Positions 59,377-64,000 of a stretch of DNA of 64,000 bases are shown one piece after another. This stretch comes from VRUE01 sp963728365 (GTDB lineage: Bacteria > Actinomycetota > Thermoleophilia > Solirubrobacterales > 70-9). Numbering within the stretch: the first letter of the stretch is position 1; every line of letters begins with the position of its first letter. The position numbers were made by a program, and so were the translations under genes. The stretch spans positions 496,001 through 560,000 of the forward strand of contig CAVSJI010000001.1 in NCBI GenBank assembly GCA_963728365.1, given 5' to 3'. The notes beneath the pieces are model-generated. The model made no database searches and was not told the origin of the DNA. It saw nothing but the letters and a program-made list of their open reading frames with translations.

Positions 59377-59402
59377 CCACCGCCCAAGCCCGACCCGCCC
59401 GC

Positions 59403-60023
59403 CTACGCCGCAGCGTCGTCAGCCGGTTTGTCCTCCGGCGGCTTCTCGCCGGCGCCCTCGCCGTCCGCCTTCGCAGCCTCTTTGCCCGGCGCCAGCATCA
59501 TGCTCATGTTCCGCCCTTCCTGCAACGGATGCGACTCGATCACCGCCAGGCCGTCGAGATCCTCGAACAGGCGCTGGAGCAGATCGCGTCCCCGCTCGGG
59601 ATGGGCCTGCTCGCGGCCGCGAAACATGATCGTGATCTTGACCTTGTCCTGGTGGCGCAGGAAGCGTTCGACGTGGCCCTTCTTGGTTTCGTAGTCGTGG
59701 TCGGCGATCTTCGGACGCAGCTTGATCTCGCGCACGTTGACCTGTTGCTGGTGCTTGCGAGCCGCCTTCTGCTTCTGCTCCTGCTCGTACTTGTACTTCG
59801 AGTAGTCGAGCAGGCGGGTGACCGGCGGCTTGGAGTTGGGCGCCACCTCGACCAGGTCGAGGTCGGCCTCCTGAGCGCGTTTCAGCGCCTCGTTGATCTC
59901 GACCACGCCGAGCTGCTCGCCGTCGGCGCCGATCAGGCGAACCTTGGGCACGCGGATCCGCTCGTTGATCCGGGTCGTGTCGCGCTCTGGTGGGCGCCGA
60001 TCGAACCTGCGCGGGACCGGCAC
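59403..60023 (-). CDS. infC: Translation initiation factor IF-3
   Basis: 206 aa; the C-terminal acidic, Ala/Lys-rich extension is longer than the minimal factor. Core: INERIRVPKVRLIGADGEQLGVVEINEALKRAQEADLDLVEVAPNSKPPVTRLLDYSKYKYEQEQK and VREIKLRPKIADHDYETKKGHVERFLRHQDKVKITIMFRGREQAHPERG. GTG start at 60023; the family often uses AUU, which is not seen here. It follows thrS on the same strand, with a 28-aa frame and a hairpin between. Confidence 0.96.
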   Translation of the reverse strand: MPVPRRFDRRPPERDTTRINERIRVPKVRLIGADGEQLGVVEINEALKRAQEADLDLVEVAPNSKPPVTRLLDYSKYKYEQEQKQKAARKHQQQVNVREIKLRPKIADHDYETKKGHVERFLRHQDKVKITIMFRGREQAHPERGRDLLQRLFEDLDGLAVIESHPLQEGRNMSMMLAPGKEAAKADGEGAGEKPPEDKPADDAAA

Positions 60024-60071
60024 TATCTAAGGGCGGGGGGAAGCTTCAAACGGACGAGGAGTCGGGAGGCG

Positions 60072-60116
60072 GCAGGCACGGGACGCTCAGCGGCGCGGGG
60101 TGTGTGGGGTGCCTGC
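60072..60116. promoter_or_regulatory. Stem-loop in the thrS-infC gap
   Basis: GCAGGCAC (60072-60079) and GTGCCTGC (60109-60116) form an 8-bp stem with a long GC-rich loop upstream of infC. It overlaps the 3' part of the 28-aa frame. A role as infC leader structure is possible; no T-tract follows. Confidence 0.4.
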
Positions 60117-60173
60117 GATCAAGTCGTCGCAGTATAGACAGAGGTGCCAGTCCGGCGTGGAGCGCGGGGTCAC
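60087..60173 (-). CDS. Candidate 28-aa CxxC peptide coupled to thrS
   Basis: GTG at 60173 overlaps the thrS TGA (GTGA). The predicted peptide has DWHLCLYCDDLIAG with a CxxC pair and a Pro/Arg-rich end. Overlap type and amino-acid content look like a real gene more than chance, but the length gives little statistical support. It could be an infC leader peptide. Confidence 0.4.
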   Translation of the reverse strand: MTPRSTPDWHLCLYCDDLIAGTPHTPRR

Positions 60174-62116
60174 GCCGGCTCGCTTTCGGACCGCACTCGG
60201 GTGGCGAAGTCGCCGGCATTCATCGCCCCCAGCTCCCCGTCGGCGTGCGAGCGGACGGCGAGCGCCCCGGACTCCTGCTCGCGATCGCCGACCACGAGCA
60301 TGTAGGGGTAGCGGCCGAGCTCCGCGTCGCGCACCTTGCGGCCGACCGACTCCGAGCGCTCGTCGACCTCGACCCGCACGCCGGCCTCGCGCAGCTCGGC
60401 GGCGACCCGTTTCGCATAGGGGTTGTGGTCGTCGGAGACCGGCAGGACGATCGCCTGCACCGGGGCCAGCCAGACCGGAAAGCGGCCGGCGTAGTGCTCG
60501 ATCAGGATCCCCGCGAAGCGCTCCATCGAACCGAGCAGGGCGCGGTGGATCATTACCGGCCGGTGCGGCTCGTCGTCGGCGCCGATGTAGCTCAGGTCGA
60601 AGCGTTCGGGCATCTGAAAGTCGAGCTGGCAGGTCCCGCACTGCCAGGAGCGGCCCAGCGCGTCGGTGACGTGGAAGTCGATCTTCGGCCCGTAGAAGGC
60701 GCCGTCGCCGGGGTTGAGCTCGTGGGAGCGGCCCTGGCGCTCGAGCGCCTCGGTCAGCGCCGCCTCGGCCTTGCGCCACTGCTCCTCGCTGCCCATCGAC
60801 TTCTCCGGACGGGTCGAGAGCTCGACCCGCACGTCGGTGAAGCCGAAGCGCGCGTAGAGCTCGTCGATCGCCGCGCAGATGTCAGCCACCTCGTCGGCGA
60901 TCTGCTCCTCGGTGCAGTAGACGTGGGCGTCGTCCTGGGTGAAGGCGCGCACCCGCAGCAGGCCATGCAGAACGCCCTCGCGCTCGTTGCGCGACACCCG
61001 GCCGAACTCGGCGAGGCGCAGCGGCAGCTCGCGGTAGGAGTGACGGGTCGAGTCGAAGACCAGGCAGGCGCCGGGGCAGTTCATCGGCCGCAGAGCGAGG
61101 CGCTTCTCCTCGGACTGCATGAAGTACATCTCGTCGCGGTAGTTCTCCCAGTGCCCGGAGCGGTGCCAGAGCTCCTCGTCGAGCACCTGTGGAGTGGCGA
61201 TCTCGCGGTAGCCGCGGCGGCGCAGCTGCGCCTGGACCTCAGCTTCGATCAGGTGCAGCAGCGTCGTCCCGTTGGGCAGCCAGAAGGGCATCCCGGGCGC
61301 CTCCTCGCGCAGCATGAAGATGCCGAGCTGGGGACCGAGCCTGCGGTGGTCACGCTTCTTCGCCTCCTCGATCCGCTCGAGGTGGGCGGCGAGATCCTTC
61401 TTCGAGAAGAAGGCGGTGCCATAGATCCGGGTCAGCATCTGGCGCTTCTCGTCTCCGCGCCAGTAGGCGCCGGCCAGCGAGCTCAGCTTGATCGCCTTGA
61501 TCCGCCCGGTCGAGGGACCGTGAGGCCCGCGGCAGAGGTCCTCGAAGGGCCCGTTGCGGTACAGCGAGACGGTCTCCACGCCTTCGCCGGCGATCAGGTC
61601 GCGGATCAGCTCGACCTTGTACTCCTCTCCCTGGCTTTCGAAGATCTCGATCGCCTCGGCGGCCGGCACGTCGCGGCGCTCGAAGGCCTCGTCGGCCTCG
61701 ATGTGGGCGCGCATCGCCGCCTCGATCTGCTCCAGGTCGGCGTCGGTGACCTTGACCTCGGCGGGAAAGTCGAAGTCGTAGTAGAAGCCGTTCTCGATCG
61801 CCGGTCCGATCGTCACCTTGGTCCCCGGGTAGAGCTCCTGCACCGCCTCGGCCATCACGTGCGCGGCGTCGTGGCGGATCAGCGCCAGCGCCCCGGGATC
61901 GCGGTCGGTGAGGATCGAGATCCTCGCGCCGTCGGGCAGCGCCGCCGAGAGGTCGCGCAGCTCCCCGTCAACCGCAATCGCCAGCGCCGCCTTCGCCAGC
62001 CCCGGCCCGATCGCGGCGGCGGCGTCCGCCCCCGACGCCCCCTGGTCGAGCTCCAGCCCCGTCCCATCCGGCAGCGTCACCGTGATCTTCCGCGTAGCAG
62101 CCTCCATCCCGGCCAT
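60170..62116 (-). CDS. thrS: Threonyl-tRNA synthetase
   Basis: Class II synthetase, 648 aa. N-terminal TGS domain (ITVTLPDGTGLELDQGASGADAAAAIGPGLAKAALAIAVDGELRDL), editing domain with HDAAHVMAEAVQELYPG and YDFDFPAEV, then the catalytic core: MNCPGACLVFDSTRHSYRELPLRLAEFGRVSRNEREGVLHGLLRVRAFTQDDAHVYC, and YGPKIDFHVTDALGRSWQCGTCQLDFQMPERF. C-terminal anticodon domain. ATG at 62116 (or 62107); the longer frame runs through the K hairpins. Confidence 0.96.
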   Translation of the reverse strand: MAGMEAATRKITVTLPDGTGLELDQGASGADAAAAIGPGLAKAALAIAVDGELRDLSAALPDGARISILTDRDPGALALIRHDAAHVMAEAVQELYPGTKVTIGPAIENGFYYDFDFPAEVKVTDADLEQIEAAMRAHIEADEAFERRDVPAAEAIEIFESQGEEYKVELIRDLIAGEGVETVSLYRNGPFEDLCRGPHGPSTGRIKAIKLSSLAGAYWRGDEKRQMLTRIYGTAFFSKKDLAAHLERIEEAKKRDHRRLGPQLGIFMLREEAPGMPFWLPNGTTLLHLIEAEVQAQLRRRGYREIATPQVLDEELWHRSGHWENYRDEMYFMQSEEKRLALRPMNCPGACLVFDSTRHSYRELPLRLAEFGRVSRNEREGVLHGLLRVRAFTQDDAHVYCTEEQIADEVADICAAIDELYARFGFTDVRVELSTRPEKSMGSEEQWRKAEAALTEALERQGRSHELNPGDGAFYGPKIDFHVTDALGRSWQCGTCQLDFQMPERFDLSYIGADDEPHRPVMIHRALLGSMERFAGILIEHYAGRFPVWLAPVQAIVLPVSDDHNPYAKRVAAELREAGVRVEVDERSESVGRKVRDAELGRYPYMLVVGDREQESGALAVRSHADGELGAMNAGDFATRVRSESEPA

Positions 62117-62143
62117 GCTACCCACGCCCCACCACCCCGGTGC

Positions 62144-62254
62144 GGTCGCACTTTCCGCCGCTATCCGACGGATAGCGCGACATCGACGCAGCGCCGCGCC
62201 CCTTGGGGCGTTCCGGTCGCACTTTTCTGCCGCTATCCGGCGGAAAGCGCGACC
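62144..62254. repeat. Tandem hairpin repeats (family K, two copies)
   Basis: Two direct copies (62144-62181 and 62215-62254) of a hairpin starting GGTCGCACTTT, with CCGCTATCCG in the middle and AGCGCGAC at the end. Between them is CGCCCCTTGGGGCG. The layout (GGT-GC-CTTT ... AAAG-GC-ACC) resembles family A. Located between the thrS start and the next gene. Confidence 0.82.
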
Positions 62255-62256
62255 TC

Positions 62257-64000
62257 TCAGCGTGGGGAGCCTTGGCGGGCTTGGCGGACCGCTATCAGGG
62301 GGCACGGACTGTGCGGTGCAATCTTTCCTGGCTGGCGCCAGAGCGTGTATGGGCCGCTGACTCGTTGCAGGCGAAGGCCGGGAAACGGGGGGCGGCGCAC
62401 GTTGCCTTCGGCGACCACATAGCGAACGCCTGTCGGCAGAGAGCTTTCGTCAGCGGGCTGGATGCAGACCCGGCCGCCGCGCAGCTCCCAGGAGATGTAG
62501 GGCGTGCCGTGTTCGTCGGCGAGCAGTTGCCGCGAGGCGAGGACCAGGGTGGGGCCTTCGCCTACGTCGCCCCGTAGTCCGGTGAGGGCCGGCGAGTAGG
62601 ACACCGGGCCGACCGGGGCGTTGGCGAGGGCGAGCAGCGAGCAGGCCCCCGCCGCCAGCAGGTAGAGCCAGGCAACCGGGCGGCGCAGCAGCGGCAGGAC
62701 GATGACCAGCGCCGCCAGCGGGGCGCCGATCTCGATCGCCTTGGCCGCCGTGTAGGGCGTGCCGCCTATCCGGGCGGCGGCGTAGGCGAGCGCGGCGGCG
62801 GCCAGGCCGGAGACCAGGGCGGTCTCGCGGCGGCGCAGGCAGACGACCAGGCCGTAGCCGAGCAGGATCGCGGCGAAGGCTGCGCCGAGGAAATAGCCGA
62901 GCGCCGGGACGGCGCCGTCGCCGGGGCTGAGGCGGAAGTCGCCCGAGGGCCAGATGCCGAGCGCCTCGAAGGGCGAGATCTGGCCGAAGAGGTTGCCCAG
63001 GCCGGGGCCGTTGGGGTCGAAGGTCTCGAAGCTGTGGAAGTCGATCATCCGGCTCAGCTCGGGGGCGACGAAGATCGCGAAGACCAGGGATGCCCAAAGG
63101 ACGGGCCTCACAGTCGCGGGGCTCGTGGCGTTGACTGGCGAGGGCTCGTGCCTCACTGCCGCGGGTCCTGTCGCTGCAGGGGACCCACCACCCCTTCCGG
63201 TCGCTAAAGCGTCCTCAGGGGTGGTTCCCCCTACAGCGCCACCCGCGGACGGGAGGCAACGGCTCACGGCGAACTCCGCCACCGCCCAAAGGACGGCGGC
63301 GCCGAACAGCCAGAGGAGGCCCGGGAAGCTGTATGTGTAGACGCTGCCGACGGCGAGCAGGGCTGCCGGGACGAAGCGGAGGGGCAGGGATCTCCAGGTG
63401 GGGTTTGAGCTTGTCTCCCTCAGGGACAGGACGAAGGCCATGAAGAGAAGGGCTTGGAGGGTCTCCTTGAAGGCTCCCTGGGCGAAGTAGGAGGCCGTCA
63501 TGTAAGTGAGGCCGACCACCAGGGAAGCGGGGATGCGCAGGGCTGGGGTGTGCTCGGCGAAGACCGTGAGGGTTGTCAGGGTGGCGAGGACGGAGATCGC
63601 GATCGTCAGGCCGCTGAAGGCTTGAACGAGGTTGATGCCGAGGCCCTTGTGGAGGGCTACGGCGATTGCGTGCGGACCGAGGGGGTAACCCTGGTGAAGA
63701 AGCTGCGAGCCGTGGCCGTGGGCCAGGCGGTCGGCGGCCAGCAGGTGCTGGGACATGTCGGGGTTGAAGCTGGTGCCGAGGATGCCGAAGTGGCCTTCGG
63801 CGACGAACGGGAGCGCGGTCGCCGCAAGGGCGAGCAGCGCGATCGGCCAACCGACGCGCAGGGCTGCCGCCCAGCCTTCGACCCGTCGACGCAGATACAG
63901 GGCCGCCCCGATCGCGAGGGCCGGGACGAGGATCGCCGGGACGACGCCGTGCGCCGGCAGCCGCACCGTTCCCCAGCAGATCGCGCAGAGCAGGGCCAAA
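62257..64000 (-). CDS. Polytopic membrane protein (GT-C-like), partial at 5' end
   Basis: At least 580 residues, open to the window edge; the start lies beyond base 64000. More than ten hydrophobic segments, with an outer loop GTSFNPDMSQHLLAADRLAHGHGSQLLHQGYPLGPHA that resembles lipid-linked-sugar glycosyltransferases. The soluble C-terminal domain includes ISWELRGGRVCIQPADESSLPTGVRYVV. Element F3 (63159-63248) is inserted in frame in a loop (GGAVGGTTPEDALATGRGGG). From about 63300 upward the coding strand is C-rich with rarer codons. Function not known. Confidence 0.7.
   Translation of the reverse strand, partial: LALLCAICWGTVRLPAHGVVPAILVPALAIGAALYLRRRVEGWAAALRVGWPIALLALAATALPFVAEGHFGILGTSFNPDMSQHLLAADRLAHGHGSQLLHQGYPLGPHAIAVALHKGLGINLVQAFSGLTIAISVLATLTTLTVFAEHTPALRIPASLVVGLTYMTASYFAQGAFKETLQALLFMAFVLSLRETSSNPTWRSLPLRFVPAALLAVGSVYTYSFPGLLWLFGAAVLWAVAEFAVSRCLPSAGGAVGGTTPEDALATGRGGGSPAATGPAAVRHEPSPVNATSPATVRPVLWASLVFAIFVAPELSRMIDFHSFETFDPNGPGLGNLFGQISPFEALGIWPSGDFRLSPGDGAVPALGYFLGAAFAAILLGYGLVVCLRRRETALVSGLAAAALAYAAARIGGTPYTAAKAIEIGAPLAALVIVLPLLRRPVAWLYLLAAGACSLLALANAPVGPVSYSPALTGLRGDVGEGPTLVLASRQLLADEHGTPYISWELRGGRVCIQPADESSLPTGVRYVVAEGNVRRPPFPGLRLQRVSGPYTLWRQPGKIAPHSPCPLIAVRQARQGSPR
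63159..63248. repeat. Palindromic element family F, copy F3, inside a gene
   Basis: Ends CCGCGGGTCCTGTCG and CGCCACCCGCGG, with arms CTG-AGGGG-CCACCACCCC and its near-complement around a loop with CGGTCGCTAAAGCGTCC. Same end motifs as F1 and F2, different arms. In frame in the partial membrane protein. Confidence 0.88.

Noticed and set aside
60024..60170. L20/IF-3 autoregulatory leader or T-box
   Set aside because: Only an 8-bp stem and a short frame are visible; none of the defining sequence elements of these leaders could be recognised.
1..64000. CRISPR array, tRNA, rRNA, insertion sequence or prophage
   Set aside because: No regularly spaced direct repeats, no recognised tRNA-type TTCGA loops in the gaps, no ribosomal RNA segments, and no transposase, integrase or phage gene among the translated frames. 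Only a reading by eye, so a tRNA could be missed.

Overview
This 64 kb window is chromosomal DNA from a high-GC actinobacterium. Gene content and order point to Thermoleophilia/Solirubrobacterales-like bacteria: pheS-pheT-argC-argJ-argB-argD in a row, a full menaquinone set, GatCAB beside GltX, a CymR-like Rrf2 in front of cysK-cysE, and many GTG starts with 4-base GTGA/ATGA overlaps. The phylum is fairly safe; the class is inference. The region is almost all housekeeping and core metabolism. I saw no transposase, integrase, CRISPR array, rRNA or tRNA gene.

Layout: (1) 0-7.6 kb: a small secreted RTX-like repeat protein, a VAT1-like quinone oxidoreductase, serC-serA, a cupin and ilvC. (2) 6.3-14.2 kb: menaquinone pathway menE / menB-menA-menC-menD / menF. 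(3) 14.2-16.6 kb: ilvN and ilvB. (4) 16.6-21.7 kb: a UDP-sulfoquinovose-synthase-like enzyme and three membrane glycosyltransferase-type genes. (5) 21.9-26.8 kb: a zinc-ribbon membrane protein, type II NADH dehydrogenase, gatB-gatA-gatC. (6) 26.8-37 kb: a membrane protein, a GMC oxidoreductase, folD-pcrA, cysE-cysK-rrf2 and two LuxR-type regulators. (7) 37-45.3 kb: gltX, nfo, a DUF4160/DUF2442 pair, acyl-CoA dehydrogenase, a Cys-rich protein, dnaE. (8) 45.4-57.5 kb: a cell-wall lytic-type protein, then a long minus-strand operon rRNA/tRNA methyltransferase-pheS-pheT-argC-argJ-argB-argD-(two small genes)-argG-(50-aa membrane peptide). (9) 57.6-64 kb: rpmI-rplT, a UDP-GlcNAc 2-epimerase inserted between rpmI and infC, infC, thrS and a partial membrane protein.

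The outstanding feature is a dense population (more than 20 in 64 kb) of palindromic elements falling into several families. In several families the loop or end motifs are conserved between copies while the long stem arms have unrelated but still complementary sequences. Most lie between genes, often touching a stop codon. At least seven lie inside six protein-coding genes (three membrane glycosyltransferase-type genes, a GMC oxidoreductase, gatA, and pheT twice), adding a short peptide without breaking the frame. By eye, the top strand also switches from C-rich/G-poor on the left to G-rich/C-poor on the right of most elements, whatever the coding direction. No mobilising gene is present, so the agent acting on these palindromes would have to lie elsewhere in the genome. 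This resembles Rickettsia palindromic elements in principle, but the variable, covarying arms and the flanking skew are not something I can match to a described system.

Coordinates, frames and motifs were read directly from the sequence; family assignments rest on recognised motifs and conserved order. No database search was run.
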